Positions 1 through 8,568 of a DNA stretch of 17,407 nucleotides are shown piece after piece; the stretch's first letter is position 1; every line of letters starts with the position of its first letter. The position numbers and the translations under genes are program-made. Source of the stretch: Ettlia oleoabundans. Taxonomy: Eukaryota; Chlorophyta; Chlorophyceae; Chlamydomonadales. The notes beneath the pieces are model-generated. The model ran no database searches, had not been told where the DNA came from, and saw nothing but the letters and a program-made list of their open reading frames with translations. The DNA lies in NCBI GenBank assembly GCA_019693395.1, contig JAAMXP010004813.1, positions 1 through 17,407 on the forward strand. The letters run 5' to 3'.

Positions 1-84
1 GTTGCTGGGGCCCGCTTGCCTTGCAAGTCCACTTGGCTTGCCTCATAACTGCCTGTACGCACACCTGCCTCACTCGTCAAGCAG

Positions 85-3000
85 GTGGACTGGCGCCTGC
101 TGATGGCCACCAACTATGGCGCGGCCAACAGGCGGCTGGTGAGTTTGCCGCCGCCGCCCCCTCCGCCGCTGTGTATGCTGTGTGTTTCAACCATATGCTG
201 TGGTCTAATTTAAAAGGCCATTGACGCGCCTCTTCAACTTAATTGTTTTGTATTTGGTGCCTTGTGGTGGTATCAGGTGTATTACGTACTTCTCCAAGTG
301 TCTTTCTTTAACGCGTTAGCCTGGCCTTCCCGGCCTTCGCCCTGCCTGCAGCGCTGCTGGCTGTTGGCCGCCAGGCGTGGATACAAGCTGCCCAAGCCTC
401 CCCTGCCCCGTTACAGCGATCGAGGTGAGGGCTGCCTGCAAGCCTGACGACAGGTCCTGGGCTTACCCTGCCCTGGGGTTGGCCGTTCCATTGCTGTCCC
501 CTTTTGCTCACACCCCGAAGACGTGGTATACATAGCTGTGATTTTTCGTTCTTGGGATGTTGCTAGCGCTCTGCTGCACTCTTTTTATTCCTGCGCTCCG
601 GCAGGCAATCCGCGACAGGAGCAATAGTGCTTCTGGCCCCATTTTTGCATACATCAGCCGCTCACCAGCCAGCCTGTTCCATCATTTGAGTCGGCATTAT
701 GGAACTTCGTTTCAACCTCAACACTTCCCTCACCACACCGCACTAGTGTTTTGTTGACACATGAGATTATTGGGGGTCCGGTGAGGCGCCACGCTAAGAG
801 TGGATATCTTGCAGAGATCTTTCTGACTGTGGTGTTTGCGCTACACATCGGTAATGTGTCTGACCTATGCTTCAGACACACTAGGCCTGCCTCCTGATCA
901 GGCCTAGTATATAGTTGTGGTGCGCAGCTGGACGCCAAAAGCCGGAGAAGGACGACCGCATGGGGACATCCCTAGGTGGAGAATGGGCAGCCCTCATGGC
1001 TCCAGAAGTAAGTGCCAAGTCTGCCTACGTGCTTTGCTACTTCGAGCTTGCGTGTCTGCCTGCCTGGCCGGCTGCCCGCCTGCCTGCGCCCCTCGCTTCT
1101 GCTGCGGGCATGTTTAACACCGTGCTGCCTGCCTGCCTGCCTCCCCGCCTGCATGCCTGCCTATCAGCCACCGTAGCTGGCTACCTTCTGCTCTGAATGA
1201 CACTGCGCCTGCCCACTGCCTCCCTACCTGCTTGTCTGTTTATTCAACCTGCCATCACCACTTGGCGGTCAGACAACCATCGCTGTTCTGCTTGCCTCTC
1301 ATGTAATGTAGTTGCATGCGCAAACTTGCCTGCCTTTCCATGGCAGATTGCGTCTCTCAGCGTCAACCTGTGTTGATCTGCAGGACGACTCCCTGCCACC
1401 TGCAGTCACACTTGCTGAGGCGCTTGGTGACCTGCCACGTCTCGACGGCGGCAGGGGTTGGGGACACATGCCCTACTCAAGTGCGTCCCTTAAAGCTTGC
1501 TGGGCGACATAGTGCGTGCCCTAGCAAAATAGTATGCTACAACATCTACTATACCTTGCATCCCCATTTTCCACTGCCCGCTATGCTCGCTACCTGCGGC
1601 CGTTTACGTTGCAGTTCTAGTCACCAGCCGGTGTGCACGCTCAATCACAAGCATGCGGGGCCAGATATGGGTGGAGTCAAATCCGCCTGGACTGATTTTG
1701 GAGCCGTCTGCTGCTGCCTGCCTTACTGCAGATGACAGCAGCACACTGTCAGTTTTCGCTCAGTGGGCTCGTGAGGGCTCCAGCTGCTTCCTCTACCACG
1801 AACGCATAAACGGGAGGAGCCCAGGTGAGCGGCAGCCTTCCGTTGCTGCCTGCTTGGGTTGTGTCAGCGCTCCAACGAGGTGTCTTTGCACTAATACGGC
1901 TTGCGGCTTGCGGCTTAAGGTTGTGTGTGTTACCTAACCCCGCTACTTAGGCCCTACTGAACCTGGGCAGGGGAGCCGTACCGGCCGACTCATAACCGGC
2001 TGACTCATAAGGTACGACTTGCTTGGCAAGCAAAGTCGCCAACAAGGTCATTTTTGGTACCTTGGTACGGAAGCTCTTGGTAACAGGCACGACGTACCGC
2101 TTTAAACTACATGTAGTACCAAAGCTCCGCATATCCGGTATGGTGTACTGCTCTTGCCAGTTCAGATGTGTCGTGGAGTGCACCCATATACGCAATGAGC
2201 GCAGCCATGCAGGTCAATAGTAGCGAGAACAAGCTTGGGGGCTTACCACAAATGCACGCTTGTGTGCCCTGCTCCTGCAGGCCAGGTACAGAAGAAGAAG
2301 CTTGCGTGGCACCAACCGGCCCCCACCGTTTGCACCAAGGACGACCAGCGCGCAACCCTGTACCACCCTGATGACGACAGGGTGCTCACTGTCCAAGGTG
2401 CGGGTGGTACAAATTTTTGTTGGTTGGTTGAATGTCTGTCTGTCTGTCTGTCCCACGTGGAACGCGGGAGCGCTGCGGGTCCAGCCATCGACAATATCTA
2501 TGGTTGCTGTTTGAAAAAACCACGGCAGAGTAACACATAGGCCGTTTGCCTGAAATGCATGCCCCGTGCTTCTTCTACTCCTAGCCTCTTTTTGCACTGC
2601 CAGTACAGCTTCAAGATTTAACTTTGGGTTGCTCCCCCTGCTGCAGAGAAGGGGCGGCTGCAGGGCATCCCAGATAGGCTCCATCTCAAGGGCGGCATCA
2701 TGAAACTGTACCGCCAAGTCGGTGGGTGATGTACCGCTGCATTGTACTGCCACACTCGGGAGTAAAGGCATTCGGCATTGCTCCGTTGCTGTGTTTGCTC
2801 AGTTGGGGCGGCGGTTGTGTCGACCATAACGCAACGGCTCCCCTGCCCAGACATGTCTGGACACCGCCTCTGGTAGTTTTGCTATGGACCTCATCTGTTC
2901 ACATAGACAGTCAGCAACGGCTTTACCACCGTACGGTGGTCTTTCCGGACGCACATTGTGAGTGCAGGAAATGCGGTGCCTGTCACAATGGCGTATGAGG

Positions 3001-4217
3001 TCGCTGCCGTGTGTTTTGAGGCCCTGACGGGCCGAAAGCCGGCCTACCAGCTGCCGCTGCTCAAGGGCTTTTTGAACCGCGGAGTGCCGTACCAAGAAGG
3101 GGCAGAGGCACAGGCGGCGGTGGCGGCAGGAGGGGCAGGAGCAAAGGGGGAGGAAGACGAGGCAGTGGCAGATCTTGCGCAACAGCAGCAGCAGCAGCAG
3201 CTGCAGCAGGAGGAGGAGGGGGAGGAGGGAGAGCTGATGGTGGATGATCAGCAGCAATGGCAGGCACAGGAGGAGGAGGAGGGGGTGCTGGTGGATGTTG
3301 ATCAGCAGCAGCAGCAGCCACAAGTGGAACAGCAGCAACAGCAGCAGCAGGTGGAGGAGGGGCAGGTGATGGCGGATGATGAGCAGGAACGGCTGGCACA
3401 TCAAGAGGAGGAGGAGGAGGAGGGGCAGGTGATGGCAGACCATCCTCAGCGTGCTGGGGAGGCGACCCGTCAGCGTGCAGAGGAGGATGATGGGGAGGAG
3501 GAGGACGAGGCAGTGATGAGGCCGCCTCCAGCAAAGCAGCGGTGCCAGCGGCAACAACACTTCCCACCCAGGGAGAGGCGGGCACAACAGAAGAAGCCGC
3601 AGCATTACGAGCGTGCGGCTGGTGCCGTGGTGGAGGATCTGCCTCTGCCTGTGCCGGCACCCGCACCTGTGCACACGCAACAGCCAAGCTTAGCACCACG
3701 GCAGCTAAATGCACATGCACATTCGCCAGCTGGCCAGCAAAACGCACACGTGCATGCATCACAGCCCGCCCCGGGGGTGGGTCAGCCTGTCTCAAGGGGC
3801 AAGGAAGAAAGCGGCAGACTGTCTCCAATTGGCAGCTTGGCAGCGGCGGCCACAGCAGCCACGCGCAAGAAGCGCAGCGCAGCAGCCGCTGGTGACGAGG
3901 GGGGCGAGGGCGGGGAGGGGCATGGAATGGCGGCAAGGATGGGGGGCAGCCTGGGGGGTGACAGCGGCAAGGATCGTGGACGGCCTGGAAAGCAGCGCAA
4001 GACTGAGGAGCCTGGCAGACCCCCGGTCGGGCAGGCAGAGCAGGCGGTTGCACATGCTGCTGCTGCTGCTGCTGCTGCTGCCGCTGCTGCAGTTATAAAG
4101 GCACAGTTGCAGCAACATCTGCAGCCCTGCAGCCGTGCTGTGGATAGCCCAGCGCAGGCTGGCATTGCCCAGCAGCAGCATCAGCAGTTGCCAGGGCAAC
4201 ACCGGCCGCGCAGCTGA
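85..4217 (+). CDS. DNA (cytosine-5) methyltransferase, 3' part (motifs VIII-X) with acidic/Gln-rich tail
   Basis: This would transfer a methyl group from SAM to C5 of cytosine in nuclear DNA. The 5' part, with motifs I, IV and VI including the catalytic Cys, lies outside the window. Exons by phase: 85-138, 352-424, 1384-1480 extended upstream to 1361, 1732-1824, 2281-2397, 2647-2721 and 2968-4217; they total 593 codons plus TGA. Visible landmarks are NYGAANRRLR (motif VIII), LPKPPLPRY, VTLAEALGDLP followed by GHMPYS, FAQWAREGSSCFLYHERING, LAWHQPAPTV then HPDDDRVLTVQEKGRLQGIPD split over two exons (motif IX region), and YRQVGNAVPV (motif X), split by an intron after the first base of the Gly codon. 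This order matches DNMT1/CMT-type enzymes. After motif X comes a helix-like stretch and then about 370 residues rich in E, D, Q and A with basic clusters such as RKKR. The acceptor at 1360 was chosen because it restores phase; the stronger-looking CAG at 1383 does not. The subclass (CMT, DNMT1 or other) cannot be set from this part. Confidence 0.88.
843..908. repeat. Cluster of inverted repeats in intron 2
   Basis: Two perfect hairpins lie back to back. GTGTCTGA at 856-863 pairs with TCAGACAC at 872-879 (8 bp, 8-nt loop). ACTAGGCCTG at 880-889 pairs with CAGGCCTAGT at 899-908 (10 bp, 9-nt loop). A third, shorter pair, ACACAT (843-848) with ATGTGT (854-859), overlaps the first and would compete with it. 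This may be the remains of a foldback or MITE-type element. Confidence 0.7.
1056..1162. repeat. Degenerate (CCTG)n tetranucleotide repeat
   Basis: Interrupted runs of TGCC/CCTG lie within intron 2, with further scattered units to about 1240. The same tetranucleotide recurs at 13394-13430 and, as its complement, at 15898-15942, so it is a genome-style low-complexity sequence rather than a gene feature. Confidence 0.75.
1922..1998 (-). mobile_element. Dispersed short element, copy 1 (in methyltransferase intron 4)
   Basis: This copy matches 6273-6348 (inverted) and 9957-10017 almost base for base. The shared core includes TAGGCCCTACT, ACCTGGGCAGGG and AGCCGTACC on the + strand. Read on the minus strand it ends in GGTAACACACA, the common end of the family. 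Its other end is uncertain. It shares the TTATGAGTCGGCCGGTACGG side with copy 2, and a second, tandem TTATGAGTCAGCC lies just beyond. A 6-bp direct repeat TAAGGT (1916-1921 and 2008-2013) is a weak candidate target-site duplication. Confidence 0.75.
1999..2220. other. GTAC-rich hairpin block beside element copy 1
   Basis: This part of intron 4 has lower GC than its surroundings. It is dense in GTAC-centred words (GGTACC, GGTACG, CGTACC), with a perfect 12-nt palindrome ACTACATGTAGT at 2106-2117 and a near-perfect foldback GACTTGCTT/AAGCAAAGTC around 2015-2036. It may be a longer 5' part of element copy 1 or a separate degenerate element. No exon encoding a recognition-domain segment is visible here. 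Confidence 0.4.
2427..2452 (+). repeat. Tetranucleotide microsatellite (TTGG)n/(TGTC)n
   Basis: TTGGTTGG is followed by four TGTC units shortly after the donor of methyltransferase intron 5. Simple sequence only. Confidence 0.7.
3181..3440 (+). repeat. Coding CAG/GAG repeats giving poly-Gln and poly-Glu blocks
   Basis: This is the start of the low-complexity tail of the methyltransferase. Runs of CAG (for example 3183-3200 and 3304-3318) alternate with GAG/GGA runs, giving Q blocks between E blocks. A longer unit is visible in the protein: EEGxxMxDD occurs as EEGELMVDD and EEGQVMADD, and a truncated form EEGQVMADH follows, so the region grew by unequal duplication as well as by trinucleotide slippage. 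Confidence 0.8.
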
Positions 4218-5050
4218 AGCAGCAGCAGCAGCAGCAGCCAGTGCTGGGACCAGAGGCAAATCCTGAGGGTGACGGCCTGCCGCGGCGGCTGCTGCCGCCG
4301 CCACGCCCACCACAGCCGTGCCAGAAACAGCAGCTGCTGCAGCAGAAACAAACCCTGCTGCAGGCACAGCAGCAGCACCAGTTGCCAGGGCAGCACCGGC
4401 CACAGCCACGGCAGCAGCAGCAGCAGCGGGAAGAGCAGGAAGTGGCATCGGTGTTGCGCCCTGAGACGCTGCTTCCTCAGGCGGCGGCTGTGCCACTTGT
4501 GGTGAAAGCCGAGCCACGGAAGCAGCGGCAGCATGAACAGCAGGAGAAACTGCAAATCTTGCCGCCGCTGCGACTGCCGCCGCTGCAGCAGCAGGCATGG
4601 CAGCATGAGCCGCCAGCACCGCTGCCTGCACAAGGGCAGCAGGCGCAGCAGCAGGGGCTGGTGGCTGAACAGCAGGCTGACCTGACAGCACTGCGGGCGC
4701 AGCAGTAGGGGCAGCAGCAGCAGCAGCAGTAGGCTGAAATGGAGGTTGAGGATGGCGGCGGCTCGGGGACTTTTGTGATTGACCTGGTCAGTGATGACGA
4801 GGTGGAGGGTGTGATGGAGAAATAGCAGGGTCACGTATTGGATGTGCCAGAGCAGGAGCACCACCAGCTATGGCAGCAAGAGGGGCAGTAAGGAGCTTAA
4901 GGAGCAGTAAGGAGCAGGAGCTAGAGACCGGCCCGAAGCAGGCACAGCGGGGCGGCCTGCAACCAGCAACCAGCGAGGAAAGCAGCGGTGCCGGCTCTGC
5001 AGTATGCGCTGTCACCGTTGCCGGCAGCAGGTGCATTGATGGGCATTTGA
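4218..5050 (+). pseudogene. Decayed or frameshifted continuation of the methyltransferase Q-rich tail, with a SIM-like motif
   Basis: The CDS stops at 4215-4217, but the frame shifted by one base (open from about 4202) carries on with the same Gln-rich style. The peptide QQLPGQHRP before the stop is echoed as QLPGQHRPQP at about 4380-4412 in the new frame, so the two frames encode paralogous repeat units. The new frame meets TAG at 4706, 4730, 4823 and 4922, TAA at 4889 and 4898, and then TGA at 5048. Between the TAGs it encodes FVIDLVSDDEVEG (about 4772-4810), a textbook SUMO-interaction pattern: a V/I-I-D-L core followed by acidic residues. The first two TAGs each sit where a CAG repeat codon would be. 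It could be 3' UTR derived from former coding sequence, a pseudogenised tail, assembly indels, or an unresolved splice. Confidence 0.5.
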
Positions 5051-5097
5051 TGGGCGGCGAGGCTGGTGCTGTGGGAGGTTAGTCAAGGCAGTGGCGG

Positions 5098-5601
5098 GTG
5101 ACGGAAGGGGGTGGTGGTGGGATGCAGGGTGAAGCATGGGAGCGGCAGGGAAGTGCGGCGGGCACTCCTGCTTTGGGGCTAGTCCAGAGGGCCACCCATC
5201 AGCGGCAGCAGCCAGGCAGGCAGCAGTCGGGTCTCACGTGGCCACAGCAGCGGCAGCCGGCACAGTGGCAGGGGCAGGGGCAGGCCCCACTGCCACGACG
5301 CAAGCCGTTGCCCATTCAGCTGCGCCCGCCGGCTGGCTTACGTAAGCAGCAGCCACATCCACAGAAACAGCGTGATGCACAGCAGAAGCAGCCGCATCAG
5401 GAGCAGAAGCTGCAGCCCCAGCAGCGCCAGCTGCCGCTCCCTGCTGCTGGCACTAGCGGCACGATCATGGCGGCAGCTGCTGCAGCTGGCGCCTGCGGTA
5501 CCGTCCCTGCTGCTGCTGCCGGTACTGTCTTACCAGCTCCCACCACAGCAGCATGCAGCAGCAGCGGCGGCAGGCTATTGTGGCGCGTTTTGCCTTCCTG
5601 A
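5098..5601 (+). other. Open Gln/Pro/Ala-rich stretch, probably 3' UTR or relic tail
   Basis: About 167 codons are open in one frame. They are rich in Q, P and A and contain no domain; the neighbouring frames are also partly open, as expected for CAG-rich DNA. A TGTAA lies 240 bp downstream, so this stretch may be transcribed with the methyltransferase gene, either as coding tail or as 3' UTR. I cannot show that it is translated. Confidence 0.35.
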
Positions 5602-5740
5602 AGTGAGCCCCGAGTAGCGGCCGTCGCAGCTCCGCATGCACCAGCTTTGTCGCCCTCACATGTGCGGCAGGCGTTGATGGCGGCGGGCCGCTGGATGCAC
5701 CACGCCTAACTCCGCTCCCCTGAAATCTGTCCCTTTGCAC

Positions 5741-6019
5741 ATGAAATGCCTGCACCTTGTTGGCCCAAGGTCGTTTGAAGCACTGTCCATTTCTCCCAAC
5801 CTAATTTATCTGACTCCGACTGACTCTACAGTGTGAGTGTAAGTTTGGGTTAGTAAAATAGCAAGCAGCAGGCTAGGTGCCGTGTTAGCAGTGTCCTACC
5901 TTTTCAGATGAAATGCGTGCACATTGTTGGCCCAAGATCCTCCCAACTTCTTCTTATCTGACTCTGAATTTGCGTTGAAACAATGGCAGGCTAGGTGCCG
6001 TGTTAGCGGTGTCCTACCT
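5741..6019. repeat. Imperfect tandem duplication
   Basis: Copy A is 5741-5901 and copy B is 5908-6019. Both begin with ATGAAATGC, nearly share TTGTTGGCCCAAG near the start, and end with the same block CAGGCTAGGTGCCGTGTTAG followed by CRGTGTCCTACCT. Copy A has about 50 extra bases in the middle, including the TGTAA motif. Neither copy encodes a recognisable peptide. Confidence 0.8.
5838..5842 (+). terminator. Candidate TGTAA polyadenylation signal
   Basis: TGTAA is the usual nuclear poly(A) signal of chlorophycean algae. This is a possible 3' end for the methyltransferase transcript, although it is 1.6 kb past the TGA at 4215. It occurs only in copy A of the local duplication. Confidence 0.3.
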
Positions 6020-6058
6020 GTGACTGAGCTGCTGCACAACACATTGCGAGCTGTGCGG

Positions 6059-6063
6059 TTACA
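6059..6063 (-). terminator. Candidate TGTAA polyadenylation signal, minus strand
   Basis: TTACA on the + strand reads TGTAA on the - strand, about 640 bp past the stop of the 6699-7991 gene. If used, mobile-element copy 2 would lie inside that gene's 3' UTR. Confidence 0.22.
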
Positions 6064-6173
6064 GCCCGCAACTCTTGTTTTGCAGCCTGCACAAATGCCA
6101 GCCTCAACCCTCCCAACCTCGCCTTGCTGCCCCTGCCTGTTCACCTGGTCTGTTGGCATACATCGTTGCAACA

Positions 6174-6345
6174 CGTCCCGCCCTCACTGAGGTATAGGGG
6201 TTGCGTGTCCGGCAGGACGGACAGCAGGCTAGGGGAGGGGTGTCCCTTGGCTGCCGGCTATACCCGCAGGCACGGTTATGAGTCGGCCGGTACGGCTTCC
6301 CTGCCCAGGTTCAGTAGGGCCTAAGAGCGGGGTTATGTAACACAC
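6174..6345 (+). mobile_element. Dispersed short element, copy 2, with 13-bp target-site duplication
   Basis: The 13-bp sequence ACATCGTTGCAAC occurs perfectly at 6161-6173 and 6346-6358 and brackets a 172-bp insert. The 3' part of the insert (from about 6273) is the inverse of copies 1 and 3 and ends GGGGTTATGTAACACAC exactly at the right-hand repeat. The 5' 100 bp has no counterpart in the other copies, and carries a GGTATAG...CTATACC inverted pair at about 6191-6264. Shared 3' end, variable 5' end and variable-length duplication resemble non-LTR (LINE/SINE) insertion. Confidence 0.75.
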
Positions 6346-6698
6346 ACATCGTTGCAACTACCCTCACATAACAGTGGCATGGAGCAAGCAGGGAAACGTG
6401 GAAGGACCCCCTGAACACCAGCAGATTCACCTTTGTGGGGATAGCCTGCCAGACCAGGTTCACCCTTGCGTCCTAGGTACCGTTGATTGCCACATTGTTG
6501 CTTAGCTTGACGCCTGCTCAAACGCAATCTCAGCAGTGTTGGCCCTAGTGCTCCGGGTTTTAACCTTTGCGACGGTGCTCGCTAATCTGGCCTGCCGCCA
6601 GGTATGAAACTCAACTGCCGCCACAATCTTGCCTTTTGTATTTTATTTTTTATATTATTTTATCAAGCCCTAAATGTTGCCTGCCTGCATCTTTGGAC

Positions 6699-7991
6699 TC
6701 AGTGTTTGCTTTTACACCCCGGTGCGGAGCGGTCAAGCTTGCACACCGCCACCTGCAGCGTAGCAACCTGCTGCTCTAAGTCGCTCAGCTTGTTCTGCTG
6801 CCTCAGAACGAGCCTGGTCAGCTCGGCCACCTGCTCCCCATCGGCCGCCTCCGCCTGCTGGTGTTGTTGCCGCTGTTCTGACTGCGGGTTGGCGGCATGT
6901 TGCTGTCCTCTGGCGCCGCCAAGTGTATTGCTGCCGTCCGTGGGGCCAACGCTGGTGCTACTGCTGCTGCTACTGCTGCTGCTGCCGTCATTGGTGAGAT
7001 TGGGGGATTGCGATGGGGCCCCTCCCGGCACTGTACTGCCTGCAGGACAGACCAGCAGGTTCCCTCTGTTTACAATCGTACCATGTCTGAAGCTGCGAAG
7101 CGGTGGGAGCAGGGCATAAACACATAAAGGTAAGCAGCAGTGCAGAACAGGGCATAAACACATGAAGGCAAGCAGCAGTGCAGAACAGGCATAAACACAT
7201 AAAGGCAAGCAGCAGTGCAGAACAGGGCATAAACACATAAAGGCAAGCAGCAGTGCACACGGCAAGCGCAGCCATCCCATCCCATCCTGTCGTATTCATG
7301 TACCAACCCGCCGTTAATCTGCCTGCTCGGGCAAGCCTTGCAGCAGATGATCCGCCTGCTCACTCCCTTTCACCTCATTCATCTCGTCCCATCCCCACCC
7401 AATCCCATCATCCTCCCAACCCATCGTTGCCACCATAAATTGCCTTGATTCATCCCTCCAGCACGCCACGCCCCGGCACTTGCCTGGTTGGCCACTAGCC
7501 GACAACTGGGGCGGCTGAGTTTGCAGCAATTCATGGGAACTGCTAAAGCTGCTGCTAGGATGGCCCAAGTCCATTGCTCCCGCCCCTGCCAACCCGTGCT
7601 GCCGCTGCTGCACGGCAAGCTGGAGCGGCTGGGGCAGCCTGGTCAGCAGCTTCTGCCCAGCTTCTCGCAGCCCACGTGCCACGCTATGCTGCGCTGTGGG
7701 GCTCAGCATGAGTCCCGCTCCCCAGCCATACCCTAGCATCACGCCACAGCCAAAACCAGCGTCTAGGTGCCGCACGCCTAGGGCCCGTACGCGCCTACGA
7801 GCGGCACTGCTGATGCCGCCGGTTGCGGCATTTAGGCTGCCAAGGCTAGCAGCCAAGCTGGCGGCAAGCTGGCCCAGCACAGGAATAGAGTGCAGGGCCA
7901 CGGGTGTGACAATGCCCACACCCATGCCGCACCCCACAAAGAGGCCCGCCCCCGTGCTGCCCACACGAAGCTCCACAGGCGAACGTCCCAT
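6699..7991 (-). CDS. Glycine-rich hydrophobic protein with C-terminal coiled coil, function unknown
   Basis: There are two exons on the minus strand, 7991-7484 and 7039-6699 (TGA), giving 282 aa. The join uses a GC donor (CCAG|GCAAGT, the classic GC-AG consensus) and acceptor CTGCAG, both phase 1. The ATG at 7991 is the first in frame; an in-frame stop lies upstream. Residues about 15-32 (LFVGCGMGVGIVTPVAL) and 78-97 (DAGFGCGVMLGYGWGAGL) are two matching Gly-rich hydrophobic segments around a basic ARRRVRALGVRHL linker. The second half is Ser/Gln-rich, with an eight-plus Ser run, and ends in a heptad stretch (EQVAELTRLVLRQQ to LEQQVATLQVAV). The layout recalls small glycine-rich membrane or plastid proteins conserved in plants and algae, but I cannot name the family. 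It is divergently paired with the 8569 gene. Confidence 0.7.
7112..7257. repeat. 38-bp minisatellite, about four copies, in the GC-AG intron
   Basis: Units start at 7112, 7150, 7188 (one base shorter) and 7225 (truncated). Each begins GGCATAAACACAT and contains AAGCAGCAGTGCA. Copies differ at only one or two bases, so the array is recent. On the minus strand it creates spurious Cys/Leu-rich hydrophobic open frames. Confidence 0.92.
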
Positions 7992-8568
7992 CGGGATGGG
8001 AACTGCAGCGGCGGCGGCAGCGCGGCGGTGGCGGGAGGCGTAACAGCCGGGGTGAGCGGGCTACCCAAAGACTGCGTATCGCGCGAGCTCTTGTTTATAT
8101 TAAGATATACCATGGCGCTGCACAAAAGCGCAAGGCGGCTAGGAAGAACAAAATGGTGCAACGTTGGGACAAAGTGCAGAGGCACATTTCTGGCAGTGGG
8201 CGTCGTTGCAATACTCACCGCAACCGTTGATGTGTGGGTTGTAAGCTCCGTGGCAAGCGACAACCTGGTGATGGTGGGGCTTGGCAGCTATGGAACGGTC
8301 CACCAACCACGGGACAATCTGTTGAAACTCCTCCACTCATCAAACTCAGCGAATCCCAGACAAATCAGCGGAAAATACCGGAGTCGTCATCTGCCGCTGA
8401 GCTGGCTGGGCATCGCTCATGCAGCCTTCCGAGCACCGCTGGGCGCATTGGATTTGCATTTTAAGGATTTTCAGAAAGATTTCAACTATTTGACACCACC
8501 TGCGGCGAATTCGCTGGCAGGTGTTTGACTGGCTCCGCGGCTCGGTTCCGAGCAGATTGGCAGCGCCA
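7992..8568. promoter_or_regulatory. Probable bidirectional promoter region
   Basis: These 577 bases separate two divergent start codons (7991 on -, 8569 on +). The stretch has lower GC than the flanking exons and contains a TATA-like TTTATATTA at 8094-8102. An open frame begins with ATG in good context at 8113, but its composition is not coding-like. A 5' UTR intron ending at CAG 8518-8520 is possible for the + gene. Confidence 0.45.

Larger units (their letters stand above)
425..1360 (+). other. Intron 2 of the methyltransferase gene, no exon recognised
   Basis: This stretch of 936 bases runs from donor GTGAGG to the acceptor CTCTCAG at 1354-1360. The flanking exons join in phase without any extra exon. 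A small open segment around 672-745 could also be phase-compatible but shows no methyltransferase similarity. The intron holds a hairpin cluster (843-908) and CCTG-rich repeats (about 1056-1162). Confidence 0.6.
5602..6698. other. Intergenic region between convergent genes
   Basis: No credible exon is seen. It holds a TGTAA motif, an imperfect tandem duplication (5741-6019), mobile-element copy 2 (6174-6345) and an AT-rich stretch at about 6635-6665. It separates the + strand methyltransferase gene from the - strand gene ending at 6699. Confidence 0.6.

Noticed and set aside
672..745. Possible extra methyltransferase exon in intron 2
   Set aside because: It is phase-compatible but has no similarity to the family. 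The join 424 to 1361 is also in phase and gives a sensible sequence with a good pyrimidine tract.
2799..4691. Long minus-strand open frames rich in Leu, Pro and Ala
   Set aside because: They are complements of the CAG/GAG-rich methyltransferase tail; there is no domain, and the + strand frame continues directly from motif X.
4202..5050. Reassigned genetic code (UAG/UAA read as Gln), which would make the Q-rich frame open from 4202 to TGA at 5048
   Set aside because: Six UAR and no UGA in this frame is suggestive, and such codes occur in some ulvophytes. However, the roughly 1475-codon membrane-protein gene and the other genes have no in-frame UAR despite many Gln codons, and the membrane-protein gene ends naturally at TAG.
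7112..7257. Possible CRISPR-like array
   Set aside because: The units are contiguous with no unique spacers, in a eukaryotic intron.
6988..7363. Cys/Leu-rich hydrophobic open frames on the minus strand with a repeated peptide
   Set aside because: They are translations of the 38-bp minisatellite, a period not divisible by three, inside an intron.
7890..8528. 212-codon plus-strand open frame with ATG at 8113 in good context and a hydrophobic segment
   Set aside because: It overlaps the opposite-strand first exon of the Gly-rich gene, its composition differs from the coding exons, and it has no splice continuity with the 8569 gene.
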